Positions 13,554 through 26,100 of a stretch of 64,000 nucleotides of DNA are shown piece after piece. The stretch is from positions 62,001 through 126,000 of the forward strand of contig JAGQDJ010000202.1 of assembly GCA_022885665.1 (NCBI GenBank). Direction: 5' to 3'. Source of the DNA: Triops longicaudatus. Taxonomy: Eukaryota > Arthropoda > Branchiopoda > Notostraca > Triopsidae. The position numbers and the translations under genes are program-made. The notes beneath the pieces were generated by a model that did no database searches, was not told the DNA's origin, and saw only the letters and a program-made list of their open reading frames with translations. The stretch's first letter is position 1; each line of letters opens with the position of its first letter.

Positions 13554-16500
13554 ATGATAACATCACAAAGTAACGAGACGATTGACAGTTCTGGCAGTGG
13601 GCTTATGTAAGCAATACTGGTCACGTAGCTCTGACAGATTGTGCTTTTATCTTACTTGCTTTAGACGGATTCCCTATGAGGAGTTCGAAATGCCCAAAAT
13701 GCCCAAGCATCTCCGGAATATTCAGCCAACGCTACCGGGGTTTGCCAAAAGTGAAGATGAGAAAGGTTTCATTCAGCATGAAGAACTAGGATCGCCGGAT
13801 TCAATGCCCGAATTAGAAAAACCCCCGCTACGTAAAATCGACATGTACCTGCGGCCTGACTGTCCCTGTTGCAACATGACCAAACGATACACCATTGCTT
13901 TAATGGCAAGTATAGGTAAGTTTAATGTTTTGATTCTATCACCCAGATTCTACAACAAGTATTTTGTCCTAAATTACATTATTTAAATAATTGTTTGTAT
14001 TTTGGATAGTTGCGTTAATGAAGGGATGGGAGGCAATATGATATTTTATTATTTTCCCCTGTAGGCTTTGTCATATCGTTTGGAATCCGTTGCAACCTAG
14101 GAGTCGCTATTGTTCAAATGATTTCCAACAGTAGTGAGACGGGGGTAAGACGGTTTAATTAAGCGTTGAGAGCAAAGTCTTGTATGTCGCTTGTGTTGAC
14201 AAAGAGCTTTTCATTAACAGAAACCCGAGTTTGATTGGGCACCTGAAACCATTGGAGTGGTGGATTCTTCATTTTTCTGGGGATACTTAATTACTCAGGT
14301 ACCCGGAGGGTTTCTCGCGTCAAAATACGCTGCCAACAAGTAAGTTCATTGTGATCAAGTTAATCGAGTACATTCGACTAAAATGGATGTCCTTCCTTGT
14401 GCGCGCGTGTGTATTTAGGGTGTTTGGGTCTGCTATTGCTGTCTCCGCTGCACTAAATTTACTTTTGCCCGGAGCTGCAAAAGTAAACCCCGCCACAGTG
14501 ATCGTTGTGAGAATCCTGCAAGGACTCGTCGAGGTAGAAACTTCGTATTCATACAACATACTTGATAGACTTATGGCTTATTGCATGTAGGGTGTTACCT
14601 ACCCTGCTTGCCATGGTATCTGGCGGTGGTGGGCTCCACCGCTAGAGCGTTCCCGGTTAGCGACCTTGGCCTTCTGTGGTTCGTACGCGGGAGCCGTACT
14701 CGGAATGCCAGTGTCAGGCTGGCTGACAAATGGAATATCTTGGCAGGCACCTTTCTATTTCTACGGTAAGAAATATCCACTGTGCTTAACCTCCCAAACT
14801 CTATATCAAACATGTAATCGCAAAATAGTCTTTCTTTAATTATACATGCAAGATTTTTCTTACTTTTGCATGAAAATGCAAGATTATTTTTAATTTAAAT
14901 TCTCACTTATTTCCACACGTTTTTTTTTAACCTGATTGTCAATTTGTAAGGAATTATTACGGAAATAAAAGTAACGAAAGATAAGTAGTGTTTTTTGATT
15001 TTATGCACTTTTTGAACATTTTTTTTTCGGTTTCAAGTCGCAACCTCACTATACAGTAAAATTTCGCCGAAACAGATAGCGTTTATGACAGAAAACTGGC
15101 TATGGCTTCAGACAAGTTCTCACGTTCCGGCGACGAGAAAGGCATTTAAGCCTTGGCTGTTACATGAAATTGTCTATGAAGGAACAATCCTCTTGCGTGT
15201 CCGCTTTAACGAAGTTTTGCTGTATAGGTCTACTTTAACACAAAGGACTTGTGTTAAGAAAGAAATGGCAATAAACTCATACTCTTTTATTTTGATTATC
15301 AACAGGAGTCGTGGGAATCATCTGGTATTTCTTCTGGATGTGGTTGTCGTTCGAGAAGCCTTGTTTACATCCTACGATTTCCAATAGAGAAAGGCTCTAC
15401 ATTGAGGAATCCTTAGCTAATGTCCAACCGAGTATTCCCAATTTGCGAACGACACCGTGGAAAGCCTTCTTCACTTCCATGCCTGTGTACGCCATTATTG
15501 TCGCCAACTTTTGCCGTTCATGGACTTTTTACCTGCTCATCATTTCTCAACCAATGTACTTCCGTGAAGTCTTCGATTTTGACATGGGCAAAGTACATTA
15601 TTTCTAAAATACGAGTCAACTTTTACATAACTGATTGTTGTCGAAACCTAGGCTGGAGTCTTGGCCGCTTTGCCACATTTGGTTATGACGATCGTCGTAC
15701 CGATTGGTGGACAGCTTGCGGACCATTTACGAAGGAACGGCATTCTGAGTACCACTGCTGTCAGGAAAATCTTCAACTGTGGTGGTTTCGGCTTAGAAGC
15801 GCTCTTCCTTCTTTTTGTCGCTTATACTAGGAACACAACTGTGGCTATCACGGCACTTACGTTCGCTGTAGGTTTCTCCGGTTTTGCCATTTCGGGATTC
15901 AACGTGAATCACTTGGACATCGCACCACGATACGCGTCAATCCTTATGGGCATTTCCAATGGCTTTGGAACCTTGTCCGGCATGTTTTGCCCCATCGTGG
16001 TAGAGTCACTTACCAAGCAGAAAACCGTCTCAGAATGGCAAACGGTTTTCGTAATTGCCTCTGTTATTCATTTCATCGGAGTAGCGTTTTATGGAGTCTT
16101 CGCATCTGGTGAACTACAGCCGTGGGCAGAGCCTCCAAAAGAAGACAACCCTCCTTGGAATCCATTAGAAGGCGCTACAGTTGACGACGCTGGGACGTAC
16201 AATCAGTCTTTCACGGTACGCCGCGATTTTTAGTACAAAGTTCTACTCGACTTTTAAGTACATATTTTATATCTGTTGAAGTAAACTTCGAATAAAAAAT
16301 GCGAACAAAATTCTAATATCTAGTGGAAAAAATTACGAGGGTTACTTTCTGTGGACGAATACTGAAAGTTTGAGTTAGCGGACAATTAGAATGACAGACT
16401 TATTGCCATTACGCAACCATATTTCTGTTTCAGACAAAGCTACCCAAAGTCGTTAGCACTTAAATTTAAGTTTTCCAAGGATTAAGTCATGTAAATGAAT

Positions 16501-16772
16501 TAGTATTTCATGACAAAGACATGTGTACATATTCAATTTATATAATTGCATTTATACCAATGTTTTTCTGTTTACAGGAATCCGCAGGTGCGATTAACGG
16601 TAAATTGCCCTCTTACGGTGCTGTTGAAGAACAACCAGCTTACCCTGCACCGTCGTACACAGCCTCGACTTACCCTCCTACGAATCCTTTCTTGTACGGT
16701 GAGGGTCAAGTCGTGCAACCTCCTCCGCAAGACGCTTATCTTCATGGCTCTATTCAAGATAGACAATATTAA
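13554..16772 (+). CDS. VGLUT: vesicular glutamate transporter (SLC17A6/7/8 family)
   Basis: Nine coding exons: 13554-13606, 13665-13915, 14065-14144, 14221-14339, 14419-14533, 14591-14765, 15306-15592, 15652-16215 and 16578-16772. They sum to 613 codons (612 residues), close to the family's 560-600. The protein loads glutamate into synaptic vesicles using the proton gradient and has the 12-helix MFS fold. Clear VGLUT signatures are SFGIRCNLGVAIV (Arg about 110), SSFFWGYLITQVPGG, VRILQGLVEG (Arg about 199), YPACHG, PPLERSRLA, FFTSMPVYAIIVANFCRSWT, SALPHLVMTI-like AALPHLVMTI, and FAISGFNVNHLDIAPRYASI. The N-terminal tail carries PPLRKIDM and a CPCC cluster before helix 1, as in insect VGLUT. 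The tail ends in a Pro/Tyr-rich segment (LPSYGAVEEQ). The start ATG at 13554 was chosen because its donor (phase 2) joins exactly to the second exon. Skipping the last splice would read into a short alternative end at 16233. VGLUT is much more likely than sialin. Confidence 0.95.
15054..15222. mobile_element. 169 bp MITE with pogo/Tigger-like ends, in a VGLUT intron
   Basis: The left end starts CAGTAAAATTTCGCCGAAAC. The right end read backwards starts CAGCAAAACTTCGTTAAAGC. About three quarters of positions match, mostly differing by transitions, and the element is flanked on both sides by TA. There is no coding capacity. TA target duplications with CAG-starting ends are typical of the Tc1/mariner/pogo superfamily; assignment to pogo is inference. 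Confidence 0.6.
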
Positions 16773-16846
16773 GCAATATTAAAAGAAAACAAAATAGCTC
16801 GCTCTGGCCTAAATCACTGTTATAGAGAACATTAAAAGGCCATATC

Positions 16847-16852
16847 AATAAA
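16847..16852 (+). promoter_or_regulatory. polyadenylation signal of VGLUT
   Basis: AATAAA 75 bp after the VGLUT stop codon. Confidence 0.65.
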
Positions 16853-17877
16853 GAATCTTTAATTGTGGAGACTATAAAATTGAACGTTCGAGTGATCTCG
16901 TATGTATTTAGTCATTTCAATTGCGTCTCAAAACCCAAATTTCTTCCTAATGTTCTACGTTGAGAACCAGTTTTCTGGTTTATTACTTGTGATGACTGGG
17001 CTAAGTGGCTGTAGTCAGAAACCCATCCCGTTCTGAATTTTCGGGATTTTGGGGCTACAATACCGTCACTGTTTTAACATTCCCACTCCAATCTCAAAAA
17101 ACCTTGCCGAATGTTTGTTGACTGTTTTATTGTTAAGAAATCATGAGGGAAGTGTACATTGAACTGGGTCCTTTCAGTTGCAAGATCCTCCCTTTTCTGG
17201 TGTTCTACGCAATACATTGCTTGATGGTAACACGAAAAAATGCCCCTCGAGTTCCTTTTAAAACATGACGGGTGAATTACGTAGGTCACGTGGAAGGAAA
17301 ATTCAATTTCTTCGCTCAACGTCATTTTGCCAGGCATGCATTACCATGTGTCAGTCTTGACCATAATCAATTTAGAGGTCCAAGATTTTATCGACTAAGT
17401 TACACGAGATGGGGATCAACCATTTGCGAAAGAGCGTTCTGTATATTTAAATGTGGGAGTAAATGCTCTCGTTAACCTTCTCAAGTCACGCTTCTTTTTT
17501 TCTTTTGCACAGAATGTGCTGTTTATGCACAGTGGTTAACGGCCCATAACTAAACTATGGCATAAGTTAACCTTCTGTTTAAGCATCCGTTTCGCTTTCT
17601 TCTTTCAATCTTTCTGTAGGGACACTTGTCCGTCTAACAAAGCTACAATTGCCTGTCACCGTAACTATTTTAAGACCTGTGAACAGGACCGATAAAGACC
17701 TCCCTAGCGTGTCTTATCCATCCACTTGGTAGACAACATAAAGAGATAACGTGGGTGAGAAGAGGGTTCTCCGTAGAGCGTCATCGCCATTGAGGGAGAG
17801 CCCTTTTTGCACCTTAAGTGCGAAGATGCTAACGTGGCGCAGAAGAAGCCGATTAGGCTCCTTGGCTTGGTCTTTCG
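16853..17877. other. intergenic between VGLUT and the secreted-peptide gene
   Basis: No gene-like frame is visible; open frames are below 90 codons and have no family resemblance. Confidence 0.5.
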
Positions 17878-17884
17878 TATAAAA
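17878..17884 (+). promoter_or_regulatory. TATA box of the secreted-peptide gene
   Basis: TATAAAA 57 bp upstream of the ATG at 17941. Transcription about 30 bp downstream of it would give a very short 5' UTR of roughly 30 bases. Confidence 0.5.
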
Positions 17885-17940
17885 CCGTTGGGAACTGGTG
17901 GATTACCAAGTAGAGATTCTCACGACCTAACCAAGACATC

Positions 17941-19554
17941 ATGGTACTGTGCAAAGTTTTTGTTTTCTTTCTATTTGTCGTATGGGGAGTATCATCCGCC
18001 CCAAGCCTTGATTGCAGGTAACCATATTTTATTGTGAGGAAGGTGTTATATTTTAAATTTCGTGTATTCCATGGATTAGAAAATTCGTTTTCGCTCCAGC
18101 GTGCCGAGGAGCTACCGTGAAGCGTTCTATGACTATCGAACCCAAGTAACATTTACTTTGCCAATTTTTAAAAGAATGCTTCATGTATTTCCCTCATTTT
18201 TAGAAAATACTTCCATGATCTCACCGGCGAAGAAAATATGGAACACATCTATGACTCACCGGACGTAGCGTACGAAGATATTCCAGTGGTAATACAATGC
18301 AGTAATAAGCAAATAATGGAACGTACGATAGTTGTGTAGTTGGTTAAACCAATATTGTTTTAAATTATGGTGACATAAGCTTACAATCATTTTTGCGAGA
18401 TATTTTCTTCAAATTTTTAACATAGACATTGAATCAAACCCAACCTGTTTAACATTACATTTCTGTCAGCGACACACCTGGTTGAATTGGTTACTATACT
18501 CCATTTTATTCACGAGAAGCTACCCGCAGTAAATTACGTTTAAATATTACTTAAATAAATCAGTTATATGAGTACATAAATGTAAATACCTCGTTCTAAG
18601 TAGGGTAATTGAAACTAACACAATGACTGAGCTGTCTTGCTGGCCATAACGATTTGCATTACATCTGGAATTGTATTTAGTAAAGAGCTTCATTGATTCA
18701 ATTACCCTACTTCATTGATTAAGTCAATAATTTTTTCACTCGGATTTGTTAACCATACTTTAATTAAATTTTAAATATCAATTAAGTTGTTTGCTACCGA
18801 TTAGTTTCGTGATCATCTTAATACGTGCGAAGTATCACGATTTGCCGCCATCGCTGTATTACACGTCGTAGCACGAGTTTATATTATGTAGGCCTTATTT
18901 GAATGTTTAGATAACATAAAAAGTATTTCCGAATCGATAGCAGTACGATGAACGGTAATGCGTTTCAACTTCACTTCGGGAGACGTGTTAAGATGGCTGT
19001 AGAAATGCAGTCTTACATATTTTTCTGTGACGGAAATTTATCTAAGCTTCCTTCGGTTTCGTCAGTTCATAAAATTGAAACCGGAAATTTTGCTAAATTG
19101 AAAACGCAAAAAGTGTTCGCTAAGAGTCTTGGATGTATTATTTTGCGTGAAATCAACAGCAAGAAATTGCATGCGAGAAACAGGAAAGTTGGAAATCATC
19201 GAGTAGAGAAGCATGAACACTTTCGATCTTTTGAACAATATCATAGAAGTAATTTAGTATTTGGTTTACTCTGTTTTTTAAGTGACTTATGTTACTAAAC
19301 GCTAGTAATATTTTTGTTTCCAATTTCCTAAATTTTTACAAGTCCTTGATGCAAACTCAGATCGGAACAATTGAAAATTGAGTGACCTTTTCTATTTGTT
19401 GTTTTAGGAATATGTTGACAGTGACAGAATTGTTGTGCTGGATAAATCGTTTCTCCCCGTTGCAGAAAAACAGCGGCTGGTTCCTGTATTGTTTATCAGA
19501 CCTCCCAGCAAACATACGCGTAGCATTTTAAAACTGTCTCAGAGCAATCATTAA
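17941..19554 (+). CDS. small secreted peptide-like protein, family unknown
   Basis: Three exons: 17941-18017, 18204-18288 and 19408-19554. They join in phase (2, then 0) to 103 codons, giving 102 residues. The first exon encodes a textbook signal peptide: MVLCKVFVFFLFVVWGVSSA, with predicted cleavage after SSA, followed by PSLDCR. The second exon gives an acidic, tyrosine-containing segment (ENMEHIYDSPDVAYEDIP). The third is mostly hydrophobic and basic and ends HTRSILKLSQSNH. Only one cysteine remains after cleavage, so it is not a disulfide-knotted toxin type. Size, signal peptide, TATA box and exon layout suit a prohormone or secreted regulatory peptide, but I see no recognisable neuropeptide motif or amidation (GKR) site. 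The second exon ends in phase 0 and could instead join an exon beginning at 20062, giving an alternative tail of 16 residues. I found no AATAAA just downstream. Confidence 0.55.
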
Positions 19555-20061
19555 TTCCCGCTATTTCCTTTCCTTGTTCTCCTCCTGTAAAGTAGAGCCA
19601 TCTGTTAGTTTTTTGGTTAACAATACAGCGACTTCACCCCCGATACCGTTTGACAGGTGGCAAATGTGTCGTGACGGTGAGAGCTGCTTTGATGGTCCAA
19701 GTTTTTAGTTTGATTTCCTTTTCTTTTACCGTTTTCTCGGTACCAAGCTCTCCTTCTCTCCCCATGGTAATATGTGCAGATCTGTTACAGTGTACCAAGT
19801 CTTAACGCGTATCATATACATCTAGGGTTAAAGTGTGCAAAAATATTTGGGATTCTCTAACAGTGTATTGCACAACTTACACCATATTTTGCTGAAGATT
19901 GTCATTATTCGAAGCCAAAGTACAATCACTTTACGTTATATGGACGGTATTTTCATTGAAACCATATTTCCTTCGCCAGAAGAAATTTTCCAGATAAAGT
20001 TGACTACTCAGTCATAACGAACCGAGTTGGAGTTCGAACTATGTTTTGCCTTTGATTTCAG
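19555..20061. other. spacer between the peptide gene and the flippase
   Basis: No gene is seen. It ends in a strong polypyrimidine tract and acceptor (TTTGATTTCAG) before 20062, so transcripts entering the flippase gene are probably spliced here. Confidence 0.45.
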
Positions 20062-20067
20062 CTGGCC

Positions 20068-20112
20068 ATGCAAGCCCTCAAAGGAGAACCTGACATTGGT
20101 TTGCAAAGATGA
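20068..20112 (+). promoter_or_regulatory. upstream ORF overlapping the flippase start codon
   Basis: An ATG at 20068 opens a 14-codon frame (MQALKGEPDIGLQR) whose TGA overlaps the flippase ATG as ATGA at 20109-20112. It lies in an apparent 5' UTR exon that starts at the acceptor before 20062. Termination next to the main start could limit flippase translation or allow reinitiation; this is inference. Confidence 0.45.
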
Positions 20113-23100
20113 GCACTCGCAGAGATGTATATCAACACAGTAACTCAGTGACGGGTGCAACAGGTGGAAACCATTCTTCAGTTCAAGGTAATCATCTAGA
20201 AAAACTCTTATTCAAGGAACTTGTTTTACTTTAAAAATCAGTCAGTAATTAACTGATTTATTTCAAGGTAAGGGTATAGCAATCAGTTATGTGTGCATTC
20301 ACAGACGTAGAAAAGTTCGTTAGAAAACGGAAAAATAGAGCATAATCCAAATTAATCGTTCCCTTGCACTGCTTTGGCTTCTGCGTCCAGTATCACATTG
20401 CGTAGCATTTTTTTCACTGCCACGTCCTTCTGTTTTTTACATGTATCTTGTTTACATTACGTAGCTAAGATGATTAGCTAGTAAGCTCTTTTGGCCATTT
20501 TCGTTTTGTACTGAAATAAATTTGCAAAGAGAGGATCCGTGTGTTAATCATGGTCGTATGTTTCGTTTAGTTGTATAAGACGTGTGATTTTTTATTAGTC
20601 CTGAATTTTTCTCTTGAACTTAGCGTTTCTCGGTTGTTTCCAGACAGTTTGGTTCTCTTTGTTCCTACAGTGAAAAATATCATAACCTAATTAGGGCCTA
20701 CTCAACTCTGAATTGAACTTCTTATGTTTTGATCGTATTGGGATATTTTTTTTATAATGCCATTTTTCTTCTTTACTTTTTAAAGACGAACCGCGTCGAA
20801 TTTCCGACATATTGTCGTTTTCAACTTTCTTAAAAATAGTTGTTTTTGATATAGTAAATTGTTAATTCAATCCTTGTCTTGATTTAAGTGTCTTCTAGTG
20901 TCCAGGTTATTTTTTCTAAATTTTCTCTCAAAGTTCTGTTTTTTTGGGGGGGGGGAACTCGTGGATTTTGTGATGTTATGGTGTATGTTTTCAATTAATA
21001 GCCCAACAGAATATGACGCGGTGACTCTTAATTCGCCAATCTTATGTTTTAAATTTTCTTGCATTTCTATGTATCGTGTTTTCTACATAAAAATGCATTT
21101 TATAATGTAGTCAAGTCTTGGTTCTAAAACCGTTTTAAAGCTATACTTGCTATGACCCACCGCAACCACGCATTTCCTAGACTGAAGAAAAGTAGTTAAG
21201 GGGTCTGCTTATCTGGTCTTTTGGGATTATTTGTAATATTTTTAGAAGTAAGAGAAGATACATGATAACAGTTATATTGAATTTCAGTTCTAGAATTTTA
21301 AACGCACTTATTTTAGTTCCACTGTCCGTAGCTTTGGTACAAAATAACGCATGTGTAAAATGTAAAGCAAAAATACTGTTTAGCTTATGAGTGTGAAGTG
21401 TCCGTTTCGTTCCTGTGTTAATATTTGTAGATAATTATGGTATTATCTGCTCTTGATTTGTTATGCTAATTTTCTAGCAAGTTTGTGTTTTACAATAAGT
21501 TCGAAAAGGCATAGTAATAGCAAGTCAACATCCGTTTCCTTATGGCACCAGATAGCTTTCTGCCTGTGTACGGACATGTGTCCTGGTGCCTTATGTGGAA
21601 TGCAAGCGCATATGGCCTCATTTGATTGGTTTCCCTTCCTATAGGAACAGGCGAACGCTGTACAGTGAAGTCTTTCGTAATTGTTTTTACAATTTTGGTG
21701 TCATGTACAGTACAATGTGTGTTAGTTCCACAACGCTTACGTCATACTTGTACAGGAGGGATCACGATCTTATAGTGATTGTATTCTCGTTGTCGTGACT
21801 TGTTGCATTGGCTAACTCATTCCCGTGGAATCGGATTAAAATTTCACAAAACATTTGTGTTCGGCATGGAAATATGCGTAAAGCGTATGTTAGGAATATT
21901 TATCTAGTTAATTGTCAGATAATTCTTTTGGGGATGTAATTTCAACAAAAATCAGCCTAGTGGTGTTGGTTTGTCGTGGGAAACCTTTTTCCAGCTTTCG
22001 CGTCCAAGGTTCTTTCCTTGTTATTTTGGAACAATTCTTTCATTCAAAAGGCAATGTTGGGCTTTTTCACAGTTCTCGGTCATGTAATTGTGTTCGATTT
22101 TATTGTGGCGAAACAAGTGCGACTGACCTTGAATAAGATCTTTGCTCCTTGCAGACAAATTAATGGTTGCGTGAGAAGGTTTCGAAGTTTCGTCAAAAGC
22201 CTCTTCTTCCAACTCCTTTATTCCGCGGAAAAAAACGTTCTCAAGCGTAACGTAGGAAGAATTTCTGAGTTCTCTATTAAATATATGTTTTTCTAACGTG
22301 TCAGGATTTGTGTTGTTGCTTTGGAACAACGAGATTAATTATGCAGAATGTTGGCCTTAATAATGCAGAAAACTCTGATAATTTTTTACCTCTTTAACAG
22401 TTGAGGAAATCTTACAATTTTTCCTCCAGCGCCCGAACTTAAACACCTTTTTTATGTGAACCAATTTCCGTTCGTTTCCTTTTCATTTGACTTGTTGCTG
22501 CAAGCAACTAATTGACTCAAATGTCTCATGGCTAATATCGTTTCTGTTAAATACATTTGAGTATTGCGCATTGCAGTTTTCTGGCATATTTGATATTAAA
22601 GCCAATTAAAAAAAGTCTTTCCGAAGCTATGGCTACCTAAGCTGGACTGGGTGAGCGGGCTTTTGCGCTACTTTGTTCTGATATCATTTTGTTACTATTA
22701 CTGTATTTGTGTTATTACATGAATTGCCGCAATAAAAAATCTCTAATATTAGTACTCACAGCTACTTTTGCGTGTAGCAAAATACGGCTAAAAATAATTG
22801 TTTTGAGTTCCATTATTAGTTAATAACAGCCAGTGGTTTGACTTGCACTTTTCTGTGTTTCTAGTGGCGTGCCTCGTGGCCAAGTTGCACTTAAATGCAC
22901 GCAAGTGTAGAGTATAACTTCTATTTTGTTAACCCCGATTGTGGATTGCGGATTTTACCATCTGTCATAGCACGAGTTTTTTCCCAAACGCTCTCGTTCC
23001 ATGATGCTCTAGTTCAAAAGCTTCACGTGTGGTACAGGCTCATTTAATGTTCTCATGTAAATTAATAAACTGCAACTGCAGCAGGCGAACAAGTAATGCA

Positions 23101-26100
23101 TTATCTTCTATCGCCTGTTACTAAATCGTAAAGCATTCTTACCATACTCTTAATGTAGTAACAGTGACTTTCCGTATTTAAACCAACCTCTGACTGATTA
23201 AATCGAAGTTATGTCCTATAGAATAAGGTCATATCTATTAAGCTATGTATCTATTTCGTCCATTAATTTGTATATCTGAAAGTCTACTTATGTCTATTAA
23301 GTTCAGATCTTCGAACAATTTCTGATGTCTTTTAAAATTTTACAGATGGCACTACAGAGCAAGTCCATTCCGGCCCTGTGCCAATTCTTCGTCACCGCCG
23401 GAGCGCTTCTCATGGGGGCGTGTCTTGGGCACGGGATATACCCTATGCATCGACACCGGGTCCCCCTCGGGGGCACAACGTAGATTCGGCTGGTATTAGG
23501 GATACGAAACCTGCCCGTCCAGGTCATACGCGAGCCTTTTCACAAGGTCAGATTCCGCATGCTGTTCATCCGCATTCCCATGGCAGTGGCTTAAGTCACA
23601 GCGAAGTCTCGCGTCAAGGGTCTCGTACCTTGTCCTTGGAAGGATTAGGCTTTCGCAAGGGTCATTCTCGCCAAGCGTCGCGCACCGAATCCGTGTACAC
23701 GTTACGGCGGACAAGACCACCCTTGTGGCACCGCCTGCGCTTTTGGCAGAACAACAAAGTTCCCGATCTGCCTCGTTCCCGACTAGTCGTCCCCAACCAC
23801 GTGGTGCCCTCGGGCACCCCATGGTCCTTGCACCCTAACCGCGCCTATGCCTCCAATTATGTGTCCACCACCAAATACACGTTTTTGTCCTTCCTGCCGA
23901 AAAATTTACTCGAGCAATTCCACCGCTTTGCGAACTTGTATTTCCTTTTCATTGTACTCCTCAATTGGGCTCCCGCGATCAACGCCTTCGGCAAAGAGGT
24001 GGCCATGATTCCCGTGCTGTTCGTGCTGGGCGTCACGGCGGTCAAAGACTTGTTTGAAGACCGGCGGCGCAAGCTTTCCGACAACAGAGTCAATAATTCC
24101 ACGTGTATGGTGTACAATACTACGGAAGGACGGTATATGCCAAAATTTTGGCGGCATATACGGGTAGGCGATATTGTCCACTTGGGCTGCAACCAAACCA
24201 TTCCAGCTGATATTCTCATGCTTCGCTCGTCGGATGAGCACGGTGTCGCTTACATTGAAACCTCTAATCTCGATGGAGAAACGAATCTCAAGCAGCGGAC
24301 AGTACCCCGAGATTTTGTACCCGACGCCGACTGGCCGAGAAGTTTCAGCGTAACGGTCGAGATTGATCCACCGACCACCAAACTGTACCAGTTCCATGGC
24401 GCCCTTCTCATGACGGACAATAATCGGGTCTTATTAGGACGCGATAATTTGTTACTTCGTGATTGTATACTTAAGAATACCAATTTTATTGAAGGTATCG
24501 TCGTTTATGCAGGTAAGCTTGTTATGAATTTAGCAATTCTCCAAAAAATCGATGCGTGCACCTTCTGAGCTGATATACATTCATTAAAGGCACATTACAT
24601 CCTTTGTTTTTAGGGCGAATAACATGGGAATTTTTTTAAGTCGATTTTGGTAATGCAACGAAGTATCTTTCAGAACTTCGCTGTCAGTAAAATTATTCTA
24701 TGCAAGCGATGCACGATTAAGATTTATTTATTATTTTTTTTAAATTGTTTTTGTAAGTTTGCAGTAATTGCGAAAATTTTTTTTGAATTTTTGGTAGAAG
24801 AAAATTGCAATTTCCTCGATCATGCGTCCCTCGTACATCACACATTTCTTACATCACTGTACCCATTTCTTGCATCAATCATTTCTTGCGTACTCATTTC
24901 TTTCATTTCATCATCATTTCTTACATTTAAGAAAAAATAATGCAAAATATTTAAAATCGATAAAAAGGTTTGCGCAATCAACTTCGGTCATTCAAAAGTT
25001 GAATCTTCTGTTGAATGTTGACTTCACCTTTGTAAAATCTTATGGACAATTATCAAACACATTTCCTGAAAGTATGTCAATAAAGAAGGTAGAGATAGCT
25101 AATCAGAACATGCTAATCAGAACCGTGAAAAAAAATAACGGTTGATTCCCAAAAGAGGTTATTATACAGTGGCCCGAATCTCATTAGCGCTTTCGTTTGT
25201 AAAATAAAGATAACTCCAGCTGCAATGTTTTTCACATTAATGTTTGTGACATATTGAAGTGTTCATTTTGTTTCGTTTGTCCAGGTCACGAAACTAAAGC
25301 ATTGTTAAATCATGGTGGTCCGCGGTATAAACGGAGTACCTTAGAAAAATGTATGAATCTCGACGTCGTGTGGTGCGTTGTTGCCTTAGTCCTGCTTTGT
25401 CTGGCAGGAGCCTGTGGTTCAGGTCTGTGGTTGCATTCGATCTTGGGTTTAGCGGCTGCGGCAAGCAATGTCAGTCAGACTAATATCAGCATTCCTTTCC
25501 TGAGCCGGTGGACGACGACGGGAGATGAAGATGGACCATTTTATCAAGCGTTTCTAGCCTTCTGGACCTTCGTGATTATCCTTCAAGTATGACCGCGCTT
25601 TATCTTCTCAAGAGAGTAGATTGAGAAAATGGCTTGTAGGTGCTGATCCCGCTGTCGTTGTACGTCACCCTCGAACTGACCAAGTTGGCCCAAGTGTACC
25701 ACATCAGCCAAGATCCGGAGTTGTACGATCGCGCAACCGGAAAGACTATTGAATGCCGGGCGTTGAACATCACAGAAGAGTTGGGACAGGTGAGTTATAA
25801 TTTCCGGCAGTTATCTTCGATCGTGGCAGTTCGTTGGTGTCTTTTCTTTGCAGTTAGTTTTTTGGTAGTTTCCCGGCGCAGAAATTCTTTGCAGAAAGAG
25901 AAAGAATATGAAAAAGTTTTACGAAGCGGAAAGAGCCATGAACTTAAGAGCTGATCTCGCTATATTTTCTCTTCCCATTTTTTTTTTTTTTTTTGCACTC
26001 TCTTCTCGCGAAATGACATTTATGCTCACATTGCAAGCAAGCAACGAGCCGGAGTATACCTGCAAACGTTCTATTTGCTTTCATAAACTTGCCCAAATGG

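Noticed and set aside
25166..25185. Tigger-like end TACAGTGGCCCGAATCTCAT
   Set aside because: No matching inverted end was found within several hundred bases on either side.
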